From positions 1 through 8,421 of the forward strand of contig SXQI01000093.1 of assembly GCA_005793025.1 (NCBI GenBank): a stretch of DNA of 8,421 bases, read 5' to 3'. This document shows positions 1-6,746 of this stretch, in pieces. The stretch's first letter is position 1. Each line of letters opens with the position of its first letter. The DNA comes from Verrucomicrobiales bacterium. Lineage in GTDB: Bacteria; Verrucomicrobiota; Verrucomicrobiia; Limisphaerales; SXQI01. The translations under genes were made by a program, and so were the position numbers. A model generated the notes under the pieces. It had not been told where the DNA came from. It did no database searches and worked only from the letters and a program-made list of their open reading frames with translations.

Positions 1-126
1 AACTACGGAACGACATTCGCCTCTTCCGTTTGGCGTGATAACGTTTTTGCGACGCAATTCCATCCTGAAAAAAGCCAGAAAGCAGGACTGCAATTACTCC
101 ACAATTTTGTCGCCTTGAGTAAATAA
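1..126 (+). CDS. hisH: Imidazole glycerol phosphate synthase glutamine amidotransferase subunit, C-terminal end (partial)
   Basis: This is the last 41 codons of an open frame that enters from the left edge and stops with TAA at 124-126. The translation contains FATQFHPEKSQKAGLQLLHNF, which matches the C-terminal end of HisH. The His and Glu of the HPE motif (residues 21 and 23 of the visible part) are the second and third members of the class I glutamine amidotransferase triad. The nucleophilic cysteine lies outside the window. HisH releases ammonia from glutamine and passes it to HisF in histidine biosynthesis. HPEKSQ followed by G-x-x-L-L-x-N-F favours HisH over TrpG, PabA or GuaA. It converges on ribE with only 10 bp between the stop codons. 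Confidence 0.88.
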   Translation, partial: NYGTTFASSVWRDNVFATQFHPEKSQKAGLQLLHNFVALSK

Positions 127-136
127 CCGCCTTCTC

Positions 137-739
137 TCAATGTGACCGAACAAGCTGGGTCACATATTTGGCGAGCAGGTCTGCCTCGAGATTCAAATGA
201 CTCCCAACGACTCGTTCGCATAAGGCTGTGACTTGGTAAGTATGGGGGATAATCCAAAGTCGAATCCTGCCTTCGAGGACTTCTGCGACGGTTAAACTGA
301 TACCATCCACGGCGATCGAACCCTTACTGACGAGGTAGCTTTTTATTTCCTCCGATGGGGCTATTTCCAGAACCCAATCCGCTCCTCTTTTTTCGAAAAC
401 CAGCACTTCCCCGACGCAATCGATGTGGCCTGTGACGAAGTGCCCGTGCAACCGGCCGTCCACTCGCAAGGAACGCTCCAAGTTGACCATCGCACCGACT
501 TTCATTTCTGAAAAACTCGTTCTCTTCCAAGTTTCTTGAAGCAAATCAAAACTCAGTAAAACGCTTCCTTCCTCAGGTTGAATGGCAACAACAGTTAAGC
601 AGCAACCATTGACCGAAACGCTGTCCCCCAATTGGGCGTTTTCCGCAGTCAGCTTTACACGAAGATTTAGTCTTTTGGAGTTCGCACTGGTAATGATGCG
701 AACAATCGTCCCCGTCTCTTCAATAATTCCGGTGAACAT
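137..739 (-). CDS. ribE: Riboflavin synthase, alpha chain
   Basis: The protein has 200 residues, the normal family length, and begins with the signature MFTGIIEETG. It condenses two molecules of 6,7-dimethyl-8-ribityllumazine to riboflavin plus a pyrimidine that is recycled. Both lumazine-binding repeats are visible: residues 1-96 with GDSVSVNGCCLTV (38-50), and residues about 97-190 with GHFVTGHID (99-107) and KGSIAVDGISLTV (139-151). The C-terminal part carries IPHT (164-167) and NLEADLLAKYV (183-193). The ATG lies 9 bp after the ribD stop, so it is almost certainly co-transcribed with ribD and is the last gene of the block. No clear Shine-Dalgarno sequence precedes it. The symbols ribE and ribC are both used for this enzyme in different organisms. 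Confidence 0.96.
   Translation of the reverse strand: MFTGIIEETGTIVRIITSANSKRLNLRVKLTAENAQLGDSVSVNGCCLTVVAIQPEEGSVLLSFDLLQETWKRTSFSEMKVGAMVNLERSLRVDGRLHGHFVTGHIDCVGEVLVFEKRGADWVLEIAPSEEIKSYLVSKGSIAVDGISLTVAEVLEGRIRLWIIPHTYQVTALCERVVGSHLNLEADLLAKYVTQLVRSH
140..165. repeat. Inverted repeat at the hisH/ribE convergence
   Basis: ATGTGACC and GGTCACAT form a perfect 8-bp stem around a 10-nt loop (148-157), inside the last codons of ribE and 14 bp after the hisH stop. Its place between convergent genes suits a bidirectional terminator. However, no clean T-run follows on either strand, so the role is uncertain. Confidence 0.35.
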
Positions 740-748
740 GGCGACAAG

Positions 749-1882
749 TTAGCGAGTCTCAACCCGCGCCGACAACATCAAATCCACCCCCAACCAACGC
801 ATCCTGAGATCAGTCAGTGGGATCGCGTCTTTAATTCGTTGAATTCCAAGGCCGGCGACGCTTTTCTTCGCTTCTCGGCCCCCGATAATCAACGGGGCAT
901 AAAAAAACACGATGCGTTGCGCATAACCATTGAGCAGAAATTCGGCGTTCGTCTCTCCCCCTCCCTCCACAAGTAGAGCCGTGATGTTATTCCTCCCCAT
1001 TTCCGCTAATACCCAGTCCAAATCCAACTTGGTTTTTGTCGGGCATACCCAAACATTCACCTTGTTCTGCAAAGCACGGACTCGATTCGCTGCAGCCGAT
1101 TGGTTAACCACAATGGTTGTCAATCCGTGCGGATCATCCACGATGACCTTGCTCTGGATTGGAATGCGTGCCGTTGGATCCAGCACAAAACGGCGTAATC
1201 GCTGCTGAGTGACAGGATCCTTGGCGCGGAAAGTTAAACTGGGATCATCAGCCACCAGGGTGTTTACCCCAACAAGAATTGCGTCGGTTTTCCGGCGTAA
1301 GTTCATCCCCTCCAGCCGAGCCTTTTCCCCTGTGATCCACTTGGATTCGCCCGTCGATGTAGCAATTTTGCCATCTAACGACATTGCAGCTTTGACAGTA
1401 ACCAAAGGTCGTCCGGTCACGATCCAATGGTTAAAAGCCGGATTCAATGCGGTTGCTTTTGCCTCCAGACTCGATCGTCGAACCTGCACCCCTGCCGCTA
1501 TGAGCAGGTCAAGCCCACGACCCGCATGTTTAGGATTGGGATCGATGGCACCAACGACGACCGTCTTGATTCCCGCGTGAAGGATCGCCTTTGTGCAGGC
1601 TGGTGTTCTGCCCTGAGTTGAACACGGCTCTAATGTGACATAAAGGATTGCTCCTCGAGGTTTATTTCCTCTGGAAACACAATTCTGAATTGCTTCGACT
1701 TCAGCATGGGGAAGTCCCGCGCCACGGTGCCAACCCTCTCCGATAATCTTCCGTGCCCGAACAAGAACCGCACCGACAATCGGATTTGGAGAGGTGCCAC
1801 CCAACGACCGACGTGCAAGAGTGATCGCCCGCCCCATGAACGTTGTGTCATCAACTTTCTGGGATTTCGCGAGGATGTTCAT
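749..1882 (-). CDS. ribD: Bifunctional diaminohydroxyphosphoribosylaminopyrimidine deaminase / 5-amino-6-(5-phosphoribosylamino)uracil reductase
   Basis: The 377-residue protein has the two-domain RibD layout and performs the second and third steps of riboflavin synthesis from GTP. The N-terminal zinc deaminase domain (about 16-150) shows SPNPIVGAV (31-39), the HAE motif with zinc ligand His59 and proton-shuttling Glu61, and PC-x8-C with zinc ligands Cys87 and Cys96. The C-terminal NADPH-dependent reductase domain (about 158-370) shows RPLVTVKAAMSLDGKIA (158-174), GESKWITG (178-185), DAILVGVNTLVADDP (200-214) and LLVEGGGETNAEFL (303-316). The ATG at 1880-1882 leaves a short leader before MGRAITLA, similar to known RibD N-termini. 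It starts 15 bp after the ftsY stop. The residues after Cys87 are Ser-Thr-Gln, where E. coli and B. subtilis have Ser-His-His and Ser-His-Phe. Confidence 0.96.
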   Translation of the reverse strand: MNILAKSQKVDDTTFMGRAITLARRSLGGTSPNPIVGAVLVRARKIIGEGWHRGAGLPHAEVEAIQNCVSRGNKPRGAILYVTLEPCSTQGRTPACTKAILHAGIKTVVVGAIDPNPKHAGRGLDLLIAAGVQVRRSSLEAKATALNPAFNHWIVTGRPLVTVKAAMSLDGKIATSTGESKWITGEKARLEGMNLRRKTDAILVGVNTLVADDPSLTFRAKDPVTQQRLRRFVLDPTARIPIQSKVIVDDPHGLTTIVVNQSAAANRVRALQNKVNVWVCPTKTKLDLDWVLAEMGRNNITALLVEGGGETNAEFLLNGYAQRIVFFYAPLIIGGREAKKSVAGLGIQRIKDAIPLTDLRMRWLGVDLMLSARVETR

Positions 1883-1897
1883 CGCCGTTAAAGAGTC

Positions 1898-2812
1898 CTA
1901 CTCTGATGGAAAAAGTGCGGCAGCAAACTGTTTCGGATCGAAGGGTTGTAAGTCGTCAGGTTGTTCCCCGACTCCGATGAATTTGATCGGCAATCCCAAT
2001 TCTCTTTGGATGGCCACCACCATCCCGCCCTTGCTGGTGCCATCGAGTTTTGTCACGATTAAACCCGTCAACGGAACCGCATTGTGAAACTCTCTCGCCT
2101 GAATCAGGGCGTTCATACCCGTGGTTGCATCCAGTATTAGCAACGTCTCGTGAGGCGCACCTTCCAATTGTTTCCCGATCACCCGATGCAACTTCTTCAA
2201 TTCCTTCATCAAATTGCTCTTGGTGTGTAATCGGCCTGCTGTGTCGATGATGAGGTAGTCCGCTTTTCGAGAGACCGCCGCACTCACGGCGTCGTGGCCG
2301 ATAGAGGCAGGATCTGCCCCGTAATCTCCAGCTATAACAGGTATATCGATGCGGGCGCCCCAAAGTTTTAATTGTTCAATGGCGGCCGCTCGAAATGTGT
2401 CGCAGGCCCCTAAAACTGGAGAAAGGTTTTGTGACTTCATCCAATGTGCCAACTTCGCGGTGGTCGTTGTTTTGCCGGTTCCATTAACTCCCACGATCGA
2501 AATCACGGTGGTTTGTCCATCCAACCGTTTCAGTGGCCTGATACCGCTCCCTAGTTCTCGCTCGATCTCTTGTCGGCCGATGGCGAAGAAATCGAACCCT
2601 TGGCCACCTTGGGTTTCGTATGCCTTCTTCACCGCAGCCATGATTTGCTCCGTCATCGCAACTCCCAAATCAGCACCCAGTAGGACGGCCTCTAATTCCT
2701 CAATATTGGCAGAGGTAAGCTTTGGCGAAAACGTGATGATCCGCTTGATTTCATGCACTAGCTTGTTTTGGGTTTTCTGCAAACCCGCCTTCAGACGATC
2801 AAAGAATCCCAT
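1898..2812 (-). CDS. ftsY: Signal recognition particle receptor FtsY (NG domain form)
   Basis: This SRP-type GTPase docks the SRP-ribosome complex at the inner membrane. The 304 residues consist of an N domain (about 1-95) and a G domain (about 100-300). G-domain motifs are the P-loop GVNGTGKT (108-115), DTFRAAA (138-144), DTAGR (190-194), TKLDGTSKGG (254-263) and the closing GVGEQPDDLQPFDP (280-293). The closing GVGE-x-x-DDL-x-PFD signature identifies FtsY rather than Ffh, and no methionine-rich M domain follows. The long acidic A domain of E. coli FtsY is absent; membrane contact probably relies on the amphipathic N-terminal helix (GFFDRLKAGLQKT). The ATG lies 23 bp after the PHP gene stop, with no visible Shine-Dalgarno sequence. 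Confidence 0.96.
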   Translation of the reverse strand: MGFFDRLKAGLQKTQNKLVHEIKRIITFSPKLTSANIEELEAVLLGADLGVAMTEQIMAAVKKAYETQGGQGFDFFAIGRQEIERELGSGIRPLKRLDGQTTVISIVGVNGTGKTTTTAKLAHWMKSQNLSPVLGACDTFRAAAIEQLKLWGARIDIPVIAGDYGADPASIGHDAVSAAVSRKADYLIIDTAGRLHTKSNLMKELKKLHRVIGKQLEGAPHETLLILDATTGMNALIQAREFHNAVPLTGLIVTKLDGTSKGGMVVAIQRELGLPIKFIGVGEQPDDLQPFDPKQFAAALFPSE

Positions 2813-2835
2813 GAAAAATTGCTGGAGTTGAAAAG

Positions 2836-3693
2836 TTAATAGGTGCCGGAAGGCTCCGGAACAAGCCGGGATGGGTGGCTGACGGCCAATCGAGACTTCA
2901 TTCGACGAATGTTCTCGTAAGGCAGTTTGATCGAACCAATGAGGGGTTTTCCCTTATTCATCCCGTGACAATCCGATCCCCCGGTCACGAGCAGCCCGTA
3001 CTGATCCGCTAACAATTCGTAATGTTCAGAAATAGACGGAGTATGCCTCGTGTGGTAACACTCCAATCCATCGAGTTTGGCTTCCACTAGTTCTGGGATT
3101 AACTCATCACGCCGAATCAAAAGCGGGTGAGCCAAAACAGCCAACCCACCAGCCTCATGGATTAACGCTATCGCATCGACAGCATCAATTTTGAATTTTG
3201 GAACCCATGCAGGACGATTCTTCTTTAAAAAACGCTCAAATGCTTCATCCACTGATCGACAAACCTTCGCTTCGATCAGAGCTCGAGCGATATGAGGACG
3301 GCCGGGAGAGTTGCAATTGGCTAGGGTGAACACGGCTTCCTCTGTGATAGGAAGATCCAACGCGATCAGTCGGGCCACCATTTCGCGGATCCGATTTTGG
3401 CGAACCTCCTGAAATCTAGCCATCTCCTGTAAAAGGCTATGATGCTTGGTATCGATGAAATACCCGAGCAAATGCATCTCTGTGCCTTTGAATTCGGCAG
3501 TTAACTCTGTAGCTGCCACGAACTCGATTCCCAAGTCTTCACAGGCAACCTGTGTTCGATCACAACCCTCAATGGTATCGTGATCCGTCAAAGCAATTGC
3601 CACCAACCCGAACCGCTTCGCCTCAGCCGCCAAAAACTCCGGGGTATACGTCCCATCGGAGAAATGCGTGTGGAGATGAAGGTCAGTATACAT
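2836..3693 (-). CDS. PHP-domain metal-dependent phosphoesterase (RNase AM / YciV-like)
   Basis: The 285-residue protein is a stand-alone PHP phosphoesterase with a full set of likely metal ligands: DLHLHTHFSDG (4-14; His6, His8, Asp13), LTDHDT (35-40; His38), Glu63, His74 in EMHLLGY, His189 in VLAHP, His214 in ECYHTRH, and Asp241 and His243 in GGSDCHG. The middle section (about 85-170) is the helical insert seen in E. coli YciV/RNase AM. That enzyme acts as a 3',5'-nucleotide bisphosphatase and 5'-to-3' exoribonuclease that trims rRNA precursors. The family match is clear; the exact substrate is inferred. It lies between nusB and ftsY, 18 bp after the nusB stop. A role in RNA turnover would fit next to nusB, but the sequence does not prove it. 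Confidence 0.88.
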   Translation of the reverse strand: MYTDLHLHTHFSDGTYTPEFLAAEAKRFGLVAIALTDHDTIEGCDRTQVACEDLGIEFVAATELTAEFKGTEMHLLGYFIDTKHHSLLQEMARFQEVRQNRIREMVARLIALDLPITEEAVFTLANCNSPGRPHIARALIEAKVCRSVDEAFERFLKKNRPAWVPKFKIDAVDAIALIHEAGGLAVLAHPLLIRRDELIPELVEAKLDGLECYHTRHTPSISEHYELLADQYGLLVTGGSDCHGMNKGKPLIGSIKLPYENIRRMKSRLAVSHPSRLVPEPSGTY

Positions 3694-3711
3694 GACTTCT
3701 CAGAACCCGAT

Positions 3712-4203
3712 TCATCGGGCTGGTCGCAACACCTCAGCCTTGACTCGATCCAATATCCCGTTCACAAATTTCCCGCTGTCTTCGGTCGAAAATCTCTTAG
3801 CGATGTCCACGGCCTCATTGATGCTGACCACGGGTGGAATATCATCGCGATGAAGCATCTCATAAATCGCAAGTCGCAGAATATTACGATCTACTACCGC
3901 CATCCGATGGATATCCCAGTTCTTGGCCAGACGGACAATCATCTCGTCAGCCTCCTTGATGTGCTGAATGGTACCACGGATCAGCGGCTCCGCGAAAAGC
4001 CGCAAGGTAGCCTCTTGGGTCGATGGAGCAGGCGTTTCGATTTTCTCTCCCCATCGGGCGGGTGCCTTGTCCTCATTGATAGCGGCAAGGCTTTGAGAGT
4101 CCCAAAAATGATTGAGAGCCAACTCCAAGTCTTCCGACTGGTTCAGATCATATTGGAACAAAAATTGCACAGCACGCTCTCGTGCCTCTCGTCGCATCCC
4201 CAT
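3712..4203 (-). CDS. nusB: Transcription antitermination factor NusB
   Basis: NusB binds boxA RNA together with NusE (ribosomal protein S10) to support rRNA antitermination. The start at 4203 gives 163 residues beginning MGMRREARERAVQFLFQYDL, which fits the usual arginine-rich first helix. The C-terminal core is well conserved: NWDIHRMAVVDRNILRLAIYEML (95-117), IPPVVSINEAVDIAKRFS (122-139) and SGKFVNGILDRV (143-154). An upstream in-frame ATG at 4248, preceded directly by an in-frame TAA, would add 15 residues without family resemblance. Another ATG lies at 4197. None has a well-spaced Shine-Dalgarno sequence; a GGAGG at 4266-4270 is 17 nt from the 4248 ATG. The protein is longer than the typical 130-150 residues because of a proline- and charge-rich insert at about 42-62. 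It is probably the first gene of the housekeeping block. Confidence 0.93.
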   Translation of the reverse strand: MGMRREARERAVQFLFQYDLNQSEDLELALNHFWDSQSLAAINEDKAPARWGEKIETPAPSTQEATLRLFAEPLIRGTIQHIKEADEMIVRLAKNWDIHRMAVVDRNILRLAIYEMLHRDDIPPVVSINEAVDIAKRFSTEDSGKFVNGILDRVKAEVLRPAR

Positions 4204-4278
4204 CTCAGAACCATGAAGGAGGAAGCAGGAACCGGCAAGGAAATCCATTTACCCAGCGATGGTTGCCTCCAAAAAACA

Positions 4279-4293
4279 TCGACCCTTGATCGA
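4279..4293 (-). terminator. Weak hairpin with T-run between the PQQ-propeller gene and nusB
   Basis: Read on the minus strand, TCGATC-AAG-GGTCGA can fold into a 6-bp stem with one G-U pair and a 3-nt loop. It is followed by TG and six T residues (4276 down to 4271). It lies 20 bp after the PQQ gene stop and ahead of all nusB start choices. The stem is short and only half GC, so it may be a leaky terminator or chance. If real, it would partly separate the secreted-protein genes from the nusB-ribE block. Confidence 0.3.
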
Positions 4294-4313
4294 GAGGGAG
4301 GACAGTGGATCCG

Positions 4314-5516
4314 TTAGGTTTTCTGGATCTTCCAAAGATGACGATCACTTCGGAAATAAATCCCACCGCCTCCGATAGAAGGTGTTCCAATGATGGGTTC
4401 GCCTAGGTCTAATTCCCCCACAACTTCCCCCTCGGGCTTGGAGAGATCCACGACCTGTGCCAATCCTTTCTCATTTACCAAATAAAGAAAATGTCCCGCA
4501 GCCAAGGGTGTGGCACTAAATGGGCCTTTAAGGCGAAGTTGCCAGAGTCGTTTTCCCTCGATGGTGTCGCCACAATTGAGCACTCCGGCATCGTTCAAAG
4601 TTAGGATTCGATCCTCTACCACAATGGGGCTAGCGGTGGCAGGTCGCAACTGAGTGGCTCTCCAGAGTTGCTTGAAGGGTGCGCCGTCTTGGCTCGTCTG
4701 CAAGGCTGTGATTCCATTGGAAGGAACATACAACGTGTCCCCACGCACTGCACTCGAAGGAACCGTGGATGCACCTTCAGTGTATTTCCACAACTCATTC
4801 CCCGACGTCGGGTCGATTGCAGTAATCCCCGTACTGGCTTGGAGAGCAACCACCATTTTCCCCTTGGCACCTCTAACCAGTAGTGGCGAGGTCCAATTCG
4901 CTTTCTTAGGTCGCTCGATTTTCCATCGGTTGAGCCCGGTTGCCGCATCAATCCCAACAACGAAGGCCTCGCCGTCGGTCTCGATTTGGCTGACCAAGAC
5001 TCCATCCACCACGACAGGGGATGAAGCGAGACCCAAACCATTGCTCGCGTTTGGATAATCCTTCATTAACCCGCGCAACCAAAGGAGGTTGCCCTCGAGA
5101 TCGAGACAAAAAAGATCGTTCGAAGAAAAAAGGGCGAATAGTCGCTCCCCATCGCTCGCGGATGTGGGGGCTGCCACGCTAATTTTTTCGTGGCACGTCG
5201 TCCGACCCGTCGCCCAAAACTGCCGCTCCCAGCGTTTGGATCCGTCGCCAGCATTAAAGCAGATGACGTGCAGGCGGTCCTGATTTGCCCCACTCGAACA
5301 GGTCACGAAAACGCGATCACCCACGATAATCGGACTCGATAATCCGCGGCCCGGTAACGCAGTTTTCCACGCCAAATTTTTTCCCGCATCGAGAGTCGTT
5401 GGAAGTTGAGTTTCGTCTGACACCCCAGTTCCTTGGGGTCCGCGAAACTGACGCCAATCGCTCGCTTGCGCGATGAGAGGGGTGAGACAGACAAGGAAGG
5501 CAAAAATTCGAGTCAT
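4314..5516 (-). CDS. Exported PQQ-like beta-propeller repeat protein
   Basis: The 400-residue protein starts with a signal peptide (MTRIFAFLVCLTPLIAQA, probable cut after Ala18) and then DWRQFRGPQGTG, a typical mature start for this group. Propeller blades recur with the pattern aspartate/small-x-x-x-G-x-x-x-W: FNAGDGSKRW (87-96), LDLEGNLLW (138-146), IDAATGLNRW (189-198), IDPTSGNELW (234-243) and a last clear one ending KRLW (322-325). This is the PQQ/BamB-type fold. No heme motif is visible and it is shorter than true quinoprotein alcohol dehydrogenases, so it is more likely a binding or scaffold propeller than an enzyme. The start codon overlaps the upstream gene's stop as ATGA and has the best ribosome binding site in the window, so it is translationally coupled to that gene. 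The exact role is unknown. Confidence 0.88.
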   Translation of the reverse strand: MTRIFAFLVCLTPLIAQASDWRQFRGPQGTGVSDETQLPTTLDAGKNLAWKTALPGRGLSSPIIVGDRVFVTCSSGANQDRLHVICFNAGDGSKRWERQFWATGRTTCHEKISVAAPTSASDGERLFALFSSNDLFCLDLEGNLLWLRGLMKDYPNASNGLGLASSPVVVDGVLVSQIETDGEAFVVGIDAATGLNRWKIERPKKANWTSPLLVRGAKGKMVVALQASTGITAIDPTSGNELWKYTEGASTVPSSAVRGDTLYVPSNGITALQTSQDGAPFKQLWRATQLRPATASPIVVEDRILTLNDAGVLNCGDTIEGKRLWQLRLKGPFSATPLAAGHFLYLVNEKGLAQVVDLSKPEGEVVGELDLGEPIIGTPSIGGGGIYFRSDRHLWKIQKT

Positions 5517-6697
5517 AGTTTTCCTCCTGAGGCAGGGGCAATAACTGCTTTTGCAAGTGCCGAGGATCGCAGGGGAGTTCCCAACGAATCACAAACCCGA
5601 AGCTGAAAATCCCATTCCGTCGCCCAATCCTCGGTTTGTTCGTTTTGGCAGACCTTCACCAAAATAATATTCCGACCAGCCTGAAACTGCCCCGCCATTC
5701 GGTATTGGTCGATTGCTTTATTGCGATGATACTCCTCTTGACCAAAAAGAAATTTACCGTTGAGCCAAACTTTAAATGCGTTTTTTGAACCTAAACGAAG
5801 CTCTGCCGTTTGAGCGTGTTCCGAATTGAACTCAGTATACGCAAATGCAGCTGCTCCTTTCAGCGGAGTGAACGGTTTGTTCATACTTGCGGAGCCATCC
5901 TCCTCAGTCTGGGCTAAAGTTTGCCAACGCACTTTTCCGGTTTTTCCATCGTATTCCGCCCCTAGGTCCAACGTTTCCTCTGGCCTATAAACCGCCGCAA
6001 ACCCTTTCCCTCCCGTGCTATCAAACGGACCTACCACTTTCCATTGGGTGAGAAACCCTAAGGTCCAAGGCAGATCCACCGTTTGGCCTAGGGTCCGCAA
6101 ACTCTTCGCGATTGAATCCACTTGATCCACATCGCGAGCTAGGCCGAGCATCTGTTGAAATAATAATACCGCCCCAACCTTGTTACTCTCCGCCAATGAA
6201 GTCTCAGCTTGTTGAATGGTTTTTTGGACTGCTTCCCGACGAAGTTCAGTGCTGGGATCATTCACCATGCCGGTTAACATGCGATCGGCCGTGACTGGAT
6301 CAACTCGCGTGATCAACTCAAACGCCAGCCTTCGCGCCCGAGGAGGATTGGAAGTCTCCAAAACGAATTGGCCCAACTCCAGCATCGGCAACCGCGTTCC
6401 CTTGGTCATCTCCCGCTGGGCAATCGTTTCCACTGCTGCCCGAAGCCAATTGTCAGCCAGTGCATTACCTTCACCCATCGCCATCAGAATCGTGAGGATG
6501 CTTTTAGCGTCCGCACTCCGCAGCGATTGCATCGCCTTTGCTGCCTCTACCTGACCTTTACCCTCGGCACCAATTCCACGGATCGCCCGAACTGATTCTT
6601 CCACTTCCGCAGCCGAAACGAAAAACAAACCGTTGCAGACCGCAGCAGCGGTGAAGATGAGGGAAAGCCGAATGGTTACAACCGAACGAGTGAACAT
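5513..6697 (-). CDS. Exported protein with helical (HEAT-like) repeats and a C-terminal jelly-roll domain
   Basis: Using the ATG at 6697 gives 394 residues. The frame is open up to a TTG at 6733, but the ATG puts a signal peptide directly at the N-terminus (MFTRSVVTIRLSLIF..., probable cut after Ala30 in VSAA). Residues about 31-210 are alpha-helical, with HEAT-like stretches such as PRARRLAFELITRV and ELRREAVQKTI. Residues about 218-372 look like a beta jelly-roll of the carbohydrate-binding or LacZ-N-terminal type: WKVVGPFD at 219-226, YDGKTGKVRWQTL at 249-261, LRLGSKNAFKVWLNGKFLF at 300-318, and GRNIILVKVCQ at 341-351. No catalytic motif is seen. The stop overlaps the start of the PQQ-propeller gene by 4 bp, so the two products are probably made in fixed ratio and act together outside the cytoplasm. 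Function is unknown; ligand binding by the jelly-roll is inferred. Confidence 0.82.
   Translation of the reverse strand: MFTRSVVTIRLSLIFTAAAVCNGLFFVSAAEVEESVRAIRGIGAEGKGQVEAAKAMQSLRSADAKSILTILMAMGEGNALADNWLRAAVETIAQREMTKGTRLPMLELGQFVLETSNPPRARRLAFELITRVDPVTADRMLTGMVNDPSTELRREAVQKTIQQAETSLAESNKVGAVLLFQQMLGLARDVDQVDSIAKSLRTLGQTVDLPWTLGFLTQWKVVGPFDSTGGKGFAAVYRPEETLDLGAEYDGKTGKVRWQTLAQTEEDGSASMNKPFTPLKGAAAFAYTEFNSEHAQTAELRLGSKNAFKVWLNGKFLFGQEEYHRNKAIDQYRMAGQFQAGRNIILVKVCQNEQTEDWATEWDFQLRVCDSLGTPLRSSALAKAVIAPASGGKL
5523..5528 (-). promoter_or_regulatory. Strong Shine-Dalgarno site for the PQQ-propeller gene
   Basis: On the minus strand AGGAGG stands 6 nt before the ATG at 5516, inside the last codons of the upstream gene. 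It is the only near-perfect Shine-Dalgarno sequence in front of any gene in this window, and it fixes the start of the propeller gene. Confidence 0.8.
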
Positions 6698-6746
6698 GCC
6701 GCAAACCCTACGGCTGTCGGCTGCGATTCTCAAGGCGAATGGTGAA

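Noticed and set aside
930..1580. Two plus-strand open frames antisense to ribD (92 and 123 codons)
   Set aside because: No family resemblance; ribD is fully supported on the other strand by catalytic motifs in both domains.
1883..1897. FMN riboswitch ahead of the riboflavin genes
   Set aside because: Only 15 bp separate ftsY from ribD, and none of the conserved RFN-element blocks is seen there or in front of nusB.
1956..2831. Open frames of 135 codons (minus strand, other frame) and 160 codons (plus strand) across ftsY
   Set aside because: Composition is typical of out-of-frame reading (rich in Arg, Cys, Ser), and the FtsY frame is certain.
4204..4248. Upstream ATG at 4248 for nusB
   Set aside because: The added 15 residues do not resemble NusB N-termini, and the nearby GGAGG is 17 nt away; kept only as an alternative.
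3580..4317. Long plus-strand open frame (245 codons) antisense to nusB and the 5' part of the PHP gene
   Set aside because: The translation shows no recognisable domain, and the opposite strand carries clear NusB and PHP motifs; it is a shadow frame.
5421..5440. Hairpin-like CCCCA...TGGGG in the 5' part of the PQQ-propeller gene
   Set aside because: Short stem inside coding sequence with no T-run; explained by codons for Gly-Pro-Gln-Gly-Thr-Gly.
6698..6733. TTG start at 6733 adding 12 residues to the helical-repeat/jelly-roll protein
   Set aside because: The extension MRIAADSRRVCG would sit before a normal signal peptide, while the ATG at 6697 places the signal peptide at the N-terminus.
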